A DNA stretch of 64,000 nucleotides from the NCBI RefSeq assembly GCF_013179285.1, contig NZ_WVNW01000001.1, forward strand, positions 744,001 through 808,000, read 5' to 3'. A program made the position numbers and the translations under genes. The notes beneath the pieces were generated by a model. The model did not search any database. It was given only the letters and a program-made list of their open reading frames with translations, and had not been told where the DNA came from. The DNA comes from Roseobacter sp. HKCCD6576-2 (lineage in GTDB: Bacteria; Pseudomonadota; Alphaproteobacteria; Rhodobacterales; Rhodobacteraceae). Shown here in pieces: positions 46,257 to 54,448 of the stretch. Position 1 is the first letter of the stretch, and each line of letters starts with the position of its first letter.

Positions 46257-47507
46257 CTACCTAGCGACTGCGTCCGACAGCATCGCCTCGAAAAGGTTGC
46301 CAGCCAGTTTCAAAATGTCTTTCCGCATCGGATTTTTTCGCGCCATTTCAGCCAATGGTACGCCATGATCCGAGGATTGCGTCACTTGGCGGGCGCCGTC
46401 AGAAAGCTGTGTCGAGATCTTCACGCCTAAGCTGTCTGCAAGGCGCTTCACGCGCGATTTTCCGTTCAAATCCAGGCCTTTCGGCGCTCGGTTCAGAACA
46501 AAGTTTACCTTTTCGAGCGGCAGTTCTTCCGACTGCAAGGCCCGGATGAACCGCATCGCGTTTTGAGCCGAGCGCATGTCGAGTTCCAGCATCGAAAAGA
46601 ACACATCGACTCGGTTCAGGACGGTCTCTGTCCATTGCACGATCGTGGTTGGCATATCGATAACCACGATGTCGAAACACTCCGTCGCAAGGTTCAGAAC
46701 CGCTTCGACGTCTTCGGGCGAGATCATATCGAGCGGGATGATCTCGGACGGTGCCGTAAAGACCGACAATTTTCCGTTGTAATCAAGGAGGGCCTGTTTG
46801 AAGGCGTCCACATCCATGCCCTGACTATCTGACAGCACTTCGAGGATCACCTCGCGCCGCGGCAGGTCAAGGAATGTCGACGCCGAGCCAAACTGCAGAT
46901 CAAAGTCGATCAGGCAAACGGACGGCGCTCTCTTCTTGTCGATATTGGCCAGTTCCCAGGCCAAATTGACAGCCAAAGTCGTGGACCCTGTGCCGCCAGC
47001 CAGGCTTTGCACGGCGAAGATCGCAGATCGGCCATCCATCGTGGGTCGGGGATCAAGCGATGAAGTTTCGGTGTCGCCAGCTGGTTGCGTTCCGGGAGCG
47101 GGCTCGCGGATACGTTTTATAGCATCGTGCAAAGCCCGCTCGGGCAAAGGGTAGGGCACGAAATCATCCGCGCCCAGTTTCATTAACTGATGCAGGCCTT
47201 GGGTGCTTAATTCATTGGCGATTAGGATCACTTTGATCCCTTTGGCCTTGGCGGCGCGGATCAACTCACCGATCAGACCAATGTCACCTTCATCTTGTTG
47301 ATCAACTGCAATAGCGACGAATTCCAGGCCGTCGGATTCTCGTTGCTCAAGAAAGGCGCGGGCTTCGTCCAAATGCAAATCGCCCCAGCTTTCGCCGAGT
47401 TCGGTTTCCATATCATCGATCAAAAGATCGAAATTCTGCACGTCCCTAGAAATCGTGGAAGCCACGATCGGTGCGGGATCAGATTTCAGCGCAAGTCCGC
47501 CACTCAT
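46257..47507 (-). CDS. cpaE: Pilus localisation ATPase-like protein CpaE/TadZ
   Basis: This is a 416-residue protein. An atypical receiver-like N-terminal domain (about 20-135) is followed by a MinD/ParA-like domain. The deviant Walker A reads AGGTGSTT (170-177), so both signature lysines of the ParA motif are missing. Such degenerate boxes are known in TadZ/CpaE, which positions the pilus machine. The ATG has a TTGAGGA site. It heads the transcript cpaE-cpaF-tadB-tadC-tadD and onwards, since a terminator lies just upstream at 47696-47724. Confidence 0.92.
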   Translation of the reverse strand: MSGGLALKSDPAPIVASTISRDVQNFDLLIDDMETELGESWGDLHLDEARAFLEQRESDGLEFVAIAVDQQDEGDIGLIGELIRAAKAKGIKVILIANELSTQGLHQLMKLGADDFVPYPLPERALHDAIKRIREPAPGTQPAGDTETSSLDPRPTMDGRSAIFAVQSLAGGTGSTTLAVNLAWELANIDKKRAPSVCLIDFDLQFGSASTFLDLPRREVILEVLSDSQGMDVDAFKQALLDYNGKLSVFTAPSEIIPLDMISPEDVEAVLNLATECFDIVVIDMPTTIVQWTETVLNRVDVFFSMLELDMRSAQNAMRFIRALQSEELPLEKVNFVLNRAPKGLDLNGKSRVKRLADSLGVKISTQLSDGARQVTQSSDHGVPLAEMARKNPMRKDILKLAGNLFEAMLSDAVAR

Positions 47508-47736
47508 TCCTCAATTCCCATATTGCCTGACTTCGCCAGGTTCTGTTGCCATCCGGTATTGCGCGGCACGTGCGTTTTACCGGGGGAGCTAGGATCATTT
47601 CCGCGCTGCTCGGATGCGGTTTGCCCTATGCCTTGAAAGAGTTTTGATGCGTAAAAAGGGCAACAATACGACCAAAAAGCCGTAACTATTGGGAAAAACG
47701 CCACGTATTGGACACGTGGCGTTTCATGATTGCAGG
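47508..47736. other. 229-bp gap between ompA-type gene and cpaE
   Basis: It contains the terminator of the upstream ompA-type gene (47696-47724) and, by inference, the promoter of the cpaE transcript. No gene is seen. Confidence 0.6.
47696..47724 (-). terminator. Rho-independent terminator after the ompA-type gene
   Basis: AAACGCCACGT (47696-47706) and ACGTGGCGTTT (47714-47724) form an 11-bp stem with a 7-nt loop. On the minus strand it is followed by a run of Ts. It splits the tad locus between cpaC-ompA and cpaE onwards. Confidence 0.85.
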
Positions 47737-48351
47737 TTATTCGGCGGACTCGCTACCGCCGGTATACCTCCGGTAGACCACTTGCGCGTACCTTCCATCA
47801 AGAACCATCGGGTGGTCTTGAACAAAGCCACTTACTTCGGTCACGGTGCGACGGTTGCGGCGCTCACGGGCCTCGGTGGCGACGATCGGCTGTGTTTCCC
47901 CAAAGGAAACAAGCGCTTCCAAACGGCTACGGTCGACCCCTTGGCTGACCAGGTAATTCACCGCGGCGCGCGCGCGACGTTGACCAAGCCGTTGATTGTA
48001 GCCTTGGCTGCCCACGAGATCGGTATGGCCATAAACACTGAAACGGACTTCGGGGAACTGCCGGATCCAGGTCGCCTGCTGTCGCAGTGTCGCGCGAGCG
48101 GTATCGTCGAGTTGGGCGGAGTTGAAAGCGAAATTGATCGTCGTTGGCACTTCTGCGGCGAATCGGCCCGCGAGGCTTTCCACGTAACTACGCTGCCCTG
48201 TCATGACGAGGACGTTGTTCATTGTGGGGTTGCCAAACCCGCCCTCATCAATGCGTGCGCCTGCCGGACGTTCAAAGTTGGGTCCACATGCCGCCAATGC
48301 AAGGCCAGCGGCCCCAAAAATCGCGTATCTTACTGATGTCAGGATAGCCAT
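47737..48351 (-). CDS. OmpA-family lipoprotein of the tad locus
   Basis: This is a 204-residue lipoprotein with a lipobox LAAC near residues 19-22. A C-terminal OmpA peptidoglycan-binding domain (about 80-185) shows FSVYGHTDLVGSQGYNQRLGQRRA and RSRLEALVSFGETQP. It probably anchors the secretin CpaC to the cell wall. It lies 4 bp after cpaC and ends before a terminator. Confidence 0.88.
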   Translation of the reverse strand: MAILTSVRYAIFGAAGLALAACGPNFERPAGARIDEGGFGNPTMNNVLVMTGQRSYVESLAGRFAAEVPTTINFAFNSAQLDDTARATLRQQATWIRQFPEVRFSVYGHTDLVGSQGYNQRLGQRRARAAVNYLVSQGVDRSRLEALVSFGETQPIVATEARERRNRRTVTEVSGFVQDHPMVLDGRYAQVVYRRYTGGSESAE

Positions 48352-48355
48352 TTGC

Positions 48356-49729
48356 TCACTCCATCACATAGCCGTAGGAGCCGCTGAAATCTTGTTGTGC
48401 GACATCGGCAGTAGCAGTGCCGGCACGCGGCGCACCGCTAACGCGACCCCCGAGAAACAACTCGCGCTCGGTTGGAATTGCCACCCTGTCAGTAGGCAGC
48501 GCCAGGGCCTCTCCACGTGTAGGGGAAACCAGATGTGCTGTGACAATGATCACAAGCTCTGTTTGATCCCGTTGATAATTTGTGCTGCGGAACAACGCGC
48601 CGAGGATCGGGATATCGCCCAACCACGGCACCTGGCCGATCGAGTCGCGGAAATCATCCTGCAACAATCCGGCAATCGCAAAGCTCTCGCCATCCCGCAT
48701 CTCGACTGTCGTCGAAGCTCGACGGGTGTTGATTTCGGGAATGTTCGTGCCGGGTTGAATCTCTCCGATCGACGAAACCTCGCTGGCGAGGCTCAAGTTT
48801 ATGACCTCGTCATGTACAACGGTCGGCGTGAAGGACAGGTTGACACCAAAAGGTTTGAAGTCAATGGCCACGCCTTCTTCGGTGGAAACCGGTATTGGGT
48901 ATTCTCCACCTGCCAGGAATGATGCAGTTTGACCGGAAAGGGCCGTTAGGTTCGGCTCCGCCAGGGTGCGGGCCAAGCCATTGGTCTCAAGGGCTTCCAG
49001 AAGGATACCGAACTCCGTGCTTCCTGAGCCGAAGGTGACGCCGAACACACCGTTTCGGCCGTCCAGGGTTGGGTTGATCACTGCTGCGGGGAAGTTGGTT
49101 GCGGCGCTACCGGAGCCAAACTGTGCGTCACCGCGTAGAGCCCCAAAACTTGTTGACAGATTCTGACGGACCGACCGCGACATCTCTGCGAAACGCACCT
49201 GGAGCAGCACCTGCTGAGATCCGCCAACCGACATCAAGTTCGACACGCGACCTGGTGCATAGCGTTCACCAAGTTCCATTGCACGTTCTACAGTTTGACC
49301 AGAACTCACGATGCCGGACAGAACGATACCGTCATTCGCCGTCCTTACTTCAACCTCTTCGCCTGGCAGGATATCCTGAAGGCGCTCGCGCAGCTCCGCC
49401 ACATCCGGGATCACTTGCACTTCGACATTTGCAATCAGGCTGCCATCGACACCCAAAAGGGTCATGGTTGTCCGCCCGGGTGCACGGCCCAAAACATAGA
49501 TTGTGCGTTCCGAGAGCGTGGCGATATCGGCGATCGCCGGGTTCGCTACTGAGAGCTCTGCAAAGATCGCATCGCTTTCAACGACGACCGCGCGGTTCAT
49601 TGGAACGCGCAATGAGGTTGATGTTGCACCTTCCAAGACGCGCAAGGTCTGGGCTTGGGTAAGAGGCGCTGCTGCCAGCGCGAGGGCAAAGCCGAACAGG
49701 CTTGCCCGAAGAACGGTCATAAAGCTCAT
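48356..49729 (-). CDS. cpaC: Flp pilus outer-membrane secretin CpaC/RcpA
   Basis: This is a 457-residue secretin. A signal peptide (about 1-26, TQAQ) is followed by a pilus-type N-domain (LRVLEGATSTSLRVPMNRAVV) and a BON-like section. The conserved C-terminal secretin domain (about 165-415) carries LLQVRFAEMSRSVRQNL, LAEPNLTALSGQTASFLAGGE and the terminal VPWLGDIPILGALFRS signature. It is co-transcribed with the OmpA-type gene and is preceded by a terminator that follows cpaB. Confidence 0.95.
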   Translation of the reverse strand: MSFMTVLRASLFGFALALAAAPLTQAQTLRVLEGATSTSLRVPMNRAVVVESDAIFAELSVANPAIADIATLSERTIYVLGRAPGRTTMTLLGVDGSLIANVEVQVIPDVAELRERLQDILPGEEVEVRTANDGIVLSGIVSSGQTVERAMELGERYAPGRVSNLMSVGGSQQVLLQVRFAEMSRSVRQNLSTSFGALRGDAQFGSGSAATNFPAAVINPTLDGRNGVFGVTFGSGSTEFGILLEALETNGLARTLAEPNLTALSGQTASFLAGGEYPIPVSTEEGVAIDFKPFGVNLSFTPTVVHDEVINLSLASEVSSIGEIQPGTNIPEINTRRASTTVEMRDGESFAIAGLLQDDFRDSIGQVPWLGDIPILGALFRSTNYQRDQTELVIIVTAHLVSPTRGEALALPTDRVAIPTERELFLGGRVSGAPRAGTATADVAQQDFSGSYGYVME

Positions 49730-49887
49730 TGTGATCCTGCCTCTCTGATCACGTTATGGGCCGATTTTTCGTGCCCGATTGAGCGCACCATGCCCCAATT
49801 CCGCTTTCCGCGCAAGAATCAGGCATTTGCAGCCCGTTTTTTATGTGATCTGGAAACCACGCGGCCCAAGGTGTGGCGTAAAAAGAA

Positions 49888-49915
49888 ACACGGCCCCCAA
49901 GATAGAGGGCCGCGT
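49888..49915 (-). terminator. Probable terminator after cpaB
   Basis: A stem CGGCCC/GGGCCG extended by two outer pairs across one A-C mismatch (49888-49896 with 49907-49915) precedes a T-rich stretch on the minus strand. It lies 22 bp after the cpaB stop and upstream of cpaC. Confidence 0.65.
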
Positions 49916-49936
49916 CTTGTGATTGTTTCGAAGGTG

Positions 49937-50758
49937 CTAGTTGGTGCAGGGCACCGGGGTCACGACCACTTCACCACCACGACGGTTACGAACGGTGCAA
50001 ATCCGAGGGCCGGCTTCCTGCTCAACAGCGGCGATGCCCAAGAGCTGATCCTGGTTGATTTCGACCGTCTCGCTGATCGTTTCATCCCCGACGCCCACCA
50101 GCGCGAGTGTTAGGCGGCCGGAAGACTGCGCATGAGCCAAGGCGGCGATCTCTTCCGGAGGTGCCTCGACTGTGATCGTCCGCGCGATGGTTGGGTTGTT
50201 CCGGTCTTCGTCGGCGATCTGGTCAATTGCGATAATTTGCACATTCGAGCGGATCAATCGGGTCACGTTCTCACCCCGGGCCGTACCGGTCCAATACACA
50301 TCTACGCGGTCACCTGGCCGGAGAAAGCCTGAGACGCCCGAAGCCACATCGACTGACAGCGCAAAAGCGCGCATACCGGCCCCCAGCCGTGAGGCCACGC
50401 CGGCATCTTGGCCAGGTGCCGTCACCTTGGAAACCAAAATCGGCTCATCGCGCTCCATCACACGGAGAACGGTGCGCAGTTCTTCCGGACCTTCGGGGAA
50501 CAACTCCTCAAGGCTGGTGAAAGCGCCGAACGGTACATGGGCCGCGGGCCACAAGACAGCCGTCACATGCTCTTGCCGTAGCTGTTGCCCATATCTTAGT
50601 TGCGTATTGACCACATAGACCTCTGTCGTCTGGATAACAGCGTTTCTTTGATTGGCTAAGGCGGTTTGATACTGAGCAAATCTGTCTTGCGCCACATAGA
50701 CTGCAAATCCTGCCAAGGCGACGCCGACGATGAGGACAAGCCCGAAAATCACTCGCAT
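49937..50758 (-). CDS. cpaB: Flp pilus assembly protein CpaB/RcpC
   Basis: This is a 273-residue periplasmic protein anchored by an N-terminal membrane helix (about 4-24). It has the SAF-type domain (LRYGQQLRQEHVTAVLWP near 54-71) and the RcpC segment (LSVDVASGVSGFLRPGDRVDVYWTG near 134-158). It ends in a short Cys-containing tail (ICTVRNRRG, VPCTN). A strong stem-loop sits just upstream of its ribosome site, and a terminator follows. Confidence 0.93.
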   Translation of the reverse strand: MRVIFGLVLIVGVALAGFAVYVAQDRFAQYQTALANQRNAVIQTTEVYVVNTQLRYGQQLRQEHVTAVLWPAAHVPFGAFTSLEELFPEGPEELRTVLRVMERDEPILVSKVTAPGQDAGVASRLGAGMRAFALSVDVASGVSGFLRPGDRVDVYWTGTARGENVTRLIRSNVQIIAIDQIADEDRNNPTIARTITVEAPPEEIAALAHAQSSGRLTLALVGVGDETISETVEINQDQLLGIAAVEQEAGPRICTVRNRRGGEVVVTPVPCTN

Positions 50759-50777
50759 GTCGTAGGTCCTTTAATTA

Positions 50778-50810
50778 GCGCGCAGCACGTGCCGATGACA
50801 CGTGCCGCGC
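50778..50810 (-). promoter_or_regulatory. Stable stem-loop upstream of the cpaB ribosome site
   Basis: Five plus seven base pairs (50778-50782 with 50806-50810, and 50785-50791 with 50799-50805) are separated by a 2-nt bulge, with a 7-nt loop. No T run follows on the minus strand, so it is not a typical terminator. It lies between the second pilin gene and the AAAGGA site of cpaB. Confidence 0.45.
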
Positions 50811-50952
50811 AGTTTTCTGATATAATCATGCACTCCGAATTGGGCGGAAACATGGTGGCAACACGGTGTCTTTGGGTCTGGCGGGGTGGATATGGCAGAT
50901 GATGTTCGTCCACGCTGCGGGCCGTTATGCCCTCCGACTCTGTTTGATTTTG

Positions 50953-51171
50953 CTAGTTTCCAGGAGTCTCCGGATGTGTGAACCCGTCATAGCGATGGTC
51001 GGTCAACAGTTGCGTTTGAATGTCACGAGACAGAGTCTCAAGCCCGGCACCGACAACATTTGCCACGGCGAGGCCAAGTCCAACGAGGGCCGCAGTGAGT
51101 ACGACCCAATCCACGGTCACAGCACCAGTGTCGTCCAATATGAAGGATCGAACAGGTATCGACAGATGCAT
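50953..51171 (-). CDS. Second Flp-type pilin-like protein
   Basis: This is a 72-residue pilin-like protein. A short basic leader ends in Gly16, followed by AVTVDWVVLTAALVGLGLA, the hydrophobic helix of Flp pilins. Asp stands at mature position 5 and Trp at 6, where Glu and Tyr/Phe are usual. The tail (QTQLLTDHRYDGFTHPETPGN) differs entirely from that of the first pilin, so it may be a minor subunit. A GGGGAG site precedes the ATG. A terminator lies between it and the first pilin gene. Confidence 0.88.
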   Translation of the reverse strand: MHLSIPVRSFILDDTGAVTVDWVVLTAALVGLGLAVANVVGAGLETLSRDIQTQLLTDHRYDGFTHPETPGN

Positions 51172-51340
51172 AAAATTCTCCCCGGCGGGTGATAATTGAA
51201 AGCCTGGCAGGGCTCCTAAGCAGACCGAGGCAGAGTCGGGGCGAAATGTGGCACAAATGTGTTAGAGATGCGCAGCTATGGTGTATTTTTGGCAAATCTT
51301 GGAAGCAATCTGGTGATACTGTTCCCGTTGCGGCAATAAA

Positions 51341-51370
51341 AAAGGCCGCGCTTCTTTCAGCGCGGCCTTT
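51341..51370 (-). terminator. Rho-independent terminator after the major Flp pilin gene
   Basis: AAAGGCCGCGC (51341-51351) and GCGCGGCCTTT (51360-51370) form a perfect 11-bp stem with an 8-nt loop. On the minus strand it ends in a run of Ts, 43 bp after the pilin stop. Confidence 0.9.
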
Positions 51371-51412
51371 CTCAGATATCTTAGATAACGCCGTATGGCG
51401 ATAATCTGTTGA

Positions 51413-51643
51413 TTAAGGAGTTGTCTCGGTCTCAGTGAAGACCGTGTTGCCATCGAACGGGTCGGTCAGCGGATCGGTATCGGTCAAGGCCTGGCCAATG
51501 TCGGTCGACAGGTTCTCAACACCACCCGACACAACGGCCATAACGGCCAGGCCCAGGCCCACGATGGCTGCGGTCAGAACGACCCAGTCAACGGTCACGG
51601 CGCCGGATTCAGATGCGGCGAAGTTTTTGATCAGTGCAGTCAT
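51413..51643 (-). CDS. flp: Flp family type IVb pilin
   Basis: This is a 76-residue prepilin. The leader MTALIKNFAASESG is cut after Gly14 by the prepilin peptidase. The mature helix AVTVDWVVLTAAIVGLGLA carries Asp at +5 and Trp at +6 in place of the usual Glu and Tyr. An acidic Thr/Asp-rich tail (DTDPLTDPFDGN) follows. The ATG ending at 51643 has GGAG upstream and gives a normal leader. It is first in the pilus locus and has its own strong terminator, as expected for an abundant subunit. Confidence 0.93.
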   Translation of the reverse strand: MTALIKNFAASESGAVTVDWVVLTAAIVGLGLAVMAVVSGGVENLSTDIGQALTDTDPLTDPFDGNTVFTETETTP

Positions 51644-51938
51644 TATCTTAATCTCCAGTTTCAAGTCTTTGACAGTTTACCTGTTTGGTTCCTGCCCCCT
51701 CGGGACAGCGTTGTTTTCCCTCCGAATCGGGGCGCAAATTGGGCGAGGGCTGGATTTTTGTAAGAATTGTTCGCGGTTCTTTTGCGGTTTGTTGCGAGGG
51801 ACATGTAAATTGCCCACCGTCTAGCGCATTGTATTCATTCGATGTCGGTGGGGGTCGTGCTCTAACCAGACAAGGGGATTCCTATTCTCGGTTCTTTCAG
51901 GCAAGCTGAAAGAAAAGAACAACAGGCAAGTTTGACCT
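51644..51938. other. 295-bp divergent promoter region between flp and the transglycosylase gene
   Basis: No gene is seen. A TTGACA lies at 51669-51674 without a good -10. A perfect 9-bp inverted repeat TTCTTTCAG-GCAAG-CTGAAAGAA at 51892-51914 lies 24 bp before the transglycosylase start and lacks a T tail. Confidence 0.5.
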
Positions 51939-52757
51939 ATGCAGGTGACCTCCTCCTTCCTGACAATCGGGCTATCGCTGCTTGCGGCGCTGCCCATTCA
52001 AGCGCAATCCGCCGACCCGCCTCCGTTCCCCGAATTCACCTTTCGCCGTGTGGCGCCGCCAGCGGCAGGGCACACCGGGCCGCGGATCAATATCCAGATC
52101 GAGCCTCAGGTGACGCCCGTGGCCGCCCCGTCTTTGACGCCGGAGCCGGAGGCGCCCGCCGCGACAGGTTTGGATTGGTTCTGGTCCGAGATTTCCCCGG
52201 GCCTCGCGGAAGGGGCGGGGCGGTTCCAAGCCGCGCTGGATCATCTCTCCTCGGCGCCGGAGGCGGCCACGCTTGGTGTCGCGCGATTGGACCAACTGCG
52301 TGCGCTATCTGGGGCACATGGTGCGGATATCCTGCGCGCCACGGTTGGGACACCTGTGTCGCCAGCCTTGGTTCTGTCCGTGATGTCGGTCGAATCCGCG
52401 GGGGCAAGTGAAGCGATCAGCAGCGCAGGTGCTCAAGGGTTGATGCAGTTGATCCCGGCCACGGCCGAGCGGTTCGGCGTCGAGGATGCGTTCGATGTGG
52501 AGCAGAACATCGCTGGCGGTGTCGCCTATCTGGCCTGGCTGATAGAAGAGTTCGACCGCGACCCGGTTCTGGTTCTGGCGGCTTATAATGCGGGCGAAGG
52601 GGCGGTCAGAACCGCAGGCGGCGTGCCGGACTATGCCGAAACCCGGCGTTACGTGCCCAAGGTGCTTGCAACGTGGCTCGTCGCGCGCGCGCTTTGTCTT
52701 TCGCCGCCCGAGCTGATCTCGGATGGCTGTGTCTTTGAGGCGATGATCGACGGTTGA
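51939..52757 (+). CDS. Lytic transglycosylase domain-containing protein
   Basis: This is a 272-residue periplasmic murein hydrolase. A signal peptide (about 1-23, IQAQ) is followed by a Pro-rich linker with proline-spaced VTPVAAPSLTPEPEAPA. The C-terminal SLT domain (about 130-260) has the catalytic Glu in SVESAG (about 151), then GAQGLMQLIPATAERFG near 163-179 and AYNAGEGAV near 213. Its place beside the pilus locus suggests wall remodelling for assembly, which is inference. It ends 3 bp from the convergent GNAT gene. Confidence 0.9.
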   Translation: MQVTSSFLTIGLSLLAALPIQAQSADPPPFPEFTFRRVAPPAAGHTGPRINIQIEPQVTPVAAPSLTPEPEAPAATGLDWFWSEISPGLAEGAGRFQAALDHLSSAPEAATLGVARLDQLRALSGAHGADILRATVGTPVSPALVLSVMSVESAGASEAISSAGAQGLMQLIPATAERFGVEDAFDVEQNIAGGVAYLAWLIEEFDRDPVLVLAAYNAGEGAVRTAGGVPDYAETRRYVPKVLATWLVARALCLSPPELISDGCVFEAMIDG

Positions 52758-52760
52758 TGC

Positions 52761-53042
52761 CTATTGAAAGACGTCTGCCCATTCTGGGTGACGTCGAGAA
52801 AGCGATTTCACAAAGGGGCAGAGCGGGACGATCTTCACGCCCTCGGCCCTTGCATCCGCCACCAGTCGCTCGACGAGCGCTTTGCCCGCGCCGCTGCTGC
52901 GCATGGCATCTGGCACGCCGGTGTGATCGGCGATGATCAGATGGGGCGAGGCGATGGAATAGGTCAACTCCGCCTCGGCCCCGTTTTGCGCGAGAACATA
53001 GCGGCCCTTGGAGCCGCTGACCTCGCGCGTGATGTCAGACAA
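52761..53042 (-). CDS. GCN5-related (COG2388-type) N-acetyltransferase family protein
   Basis: This is a 93-residue minimal acetyltransferase-like protein with [24 protein letters not shown] and the acetyl-CoA segment [18 protein letters not shown]. The family's C-terminal [17 protein letters not shown] contains a conserved Cys. The start is taken as the TTG ending at 53042, which overlaps the stop of the CoA-transferase beta gene by 8 bp. No ATG is better placed, since a farther upstream ATG lies inside that gene. The acceptor is unknown. Confidence 0.8.
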   Translation of the reverse strand: MSDITREVSGSKGRYVLAQNGAEAELTYSIASPHLIIADHTGVPDAMRSSGAGKALVERLVADARAEGVKIVPLCPFVKSLSRRHPEWADVFQ

Positions 53043-53661
53043 TGGTCGCCTCTGTCGCGGCGCGCAGGTCCTCTTCGGTGACACCCTCGGCGGTCTCGAC
53101 GATTTTCAAGCCGCCCTCGACCACATCCATCACGCCCAGGTTGGTGATGATCCGGTCGACCACTGATTTGCCGGTCAGTGGCAGGGTGCATTCCTTGAGC
53201 ACCTTGCTGTCGCCGTGTTTGTTGGTGTGATCCATCACCACGACCACGCGGCCGACACCGGCGACCAGATCCATCGCGCCGCCCATACCTTTGACCAGCT
53301 TGCCAGGGATCATCCAGTTGGCGAGGTCGCCATTTTCGGCCACTTCCATCGCACCCAGGATCGCCATGGCGATTTTGCCGCCTCGGATCATGCCGAAAGA
53401 CTGCGCGCTATCGAAATAGGCGGTTTGCGGGAGTTCAGTGATCGTCTGCTTGCCAGCGTTGATCAGATCCGCATCCACCTCGTCTTCGGTGGGGAAGGGG
53501 CCCATGCCGAGCATCCCGTTTTCCGATTGCAGCGTCACCTCAATCCCCTCGGGAATGAAATTCGACACGAGGGTCGGAATGCCAATGCCCAGATTGACGT
53601 ACCAGCCGTCTTCCAGCTCTTGCGCCGCGCGGGCGGCCATTTGATTGCGATCCCAAGGCAT
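53035..53661 (-). CDS. scoB: 3-oxoacid CoA-transferase, subunit B
   Basis: This is the 208-residue beta subunit of a succinyl-CoA:acetoacetate-type CoA-transferase. The N-terminal [17 protein letters not shown] is followed by the catalytic Glu in [10 protein letters not shown] near residues 46-55. [20 protein letters not shown] comes near 88-107 and the [18 protein letters not shown] segment near 130-147. It is translationally coupled to subunit A by ATGA and supplies acetoacetyl-CoA, or takes CoA from succinyl-CoA. Confidence 0.95.
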   Translation of the reverse strand: MPWDRNQMAARAAQELEDGWYVNLGIGIPTLVSNFIPEGIEVTLQSENGMLGMGPFPTEDEVDADLINAGKQTITELPQTAYFDSAQSFGMIRGGKIAMAILGAMEVAENGDLANWMIPGKLVKGMGGAMDLVAGVGRVVVVMDHTNKHGDSKVLKECTLPLTGKSVVDRIITNLGVMDVVEGGLKIVETAEGVTEEDLRAATEATIV

Positions 53662-54356
53662 CAGGCAGCCCTCACAGTGCGTTGTTCGATACGTTTCTCA
53701 TGCTCGCCTTGAATGAGGCGATGCACATAAATCCCGGGCAGATGGATCGCGTCGGGGTCCAAACTGCCGGTCGGCACAATCTCTTCAACCTCGACCACGC
53801 AGACTTTGCCGCACATCGCCGCAGGCGGGTTGAAGTTCCGCGCGGTCTTGCGGAAGATCAGATTACCGGTCTCATCGGCCTTCCAGGCTTTGACGATGGA
53901 GAGATCGGCGAAAATACCCTCTTCCATGATATAGGTCTCGCCGTTGAAGTCCTTGTGCTCTTTGCCTTCGGCAATCACCGTTCCGACGCCGGTCTTGGTA
54001 TAAAAGCCCGGAATGCCGCAGCCGCCGGCCCGCATCCGCTCGGCCAAGGTGCCTTGCGGATTGAATTCCAGCTCCAGCTCGCCCGACAGGAATTGCCGCA
54101 TGAATTCGGCATTCTCGCCGACATAAGAGGAGAGCATCTTCTTGATCTGCTTGTCGGCCAGGAGGATGCCGAGGCCAAAATCGTCTACGCCGCAATTGTT
54201 CGAGGCAACAGTCAAATCCTTGGTGCCCGCCTTGTTGATCGCGTCGATCAGAAGCTCGGGGATACCGCAGAGGCCGAAACCGCCCGCCGCAATGAACATC
54301 CCGTCAAACAAAAGCCCGTCCAGCGCTTCGGCGGCTGAGCCGTATACCTTTTTCAT
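53661..54356 (-). CDS. scoA: 3-oxoacid CoA-transferase, subunit A
   Basis: This is the 231-residue alpha subunit. The Gly-rich CoA-binding segment [18 protein letters not shown] lies near residues 22-39 and [15 protein letters not shown] near 51-65. [13 protein letters not shown]-type [13 protein letters not shown] is near 69-81 and [15 protein letters not shown] near 99-113. The ATG ending at 54356 yields [12 protein letters not shown], the family N-terminus. Upstream in-frame codons are Arg-rich and non-coding in character. Together with subunit B it serves ketone-body metabolism. Confidence 0.96.
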   Translation of the reverse strand: MKKVYGSAAEALDGLLFDGMFIAAGGFGLCGIPELLIDAINKAGTKDLTVASNNCGVDDFGLGILLADKQIKKMLSSYVGENAEFMRQFLSGELELEFNPQGTLAERMRAGGCGIPGFYTKTGVGTVIAEGKEHKDFNGETYIMEEGIFADLSIVKAWKADETGNLIFRKTARNFNPPAAMCGKVCVVEVEEIVPTGSLDPDAIHLPGIYVHRLIQGEHEKRIEQRTVRAA

Positions 54357-54448
54357 GAGCTGACGCTCCCCCTCTTGGCAAACTTGCCGCAAACTGGCCT
54401 GTGCCGTGGGGGAAGTCAACGCGGATGCCGCGCTGCGGCGCTTTGGTC

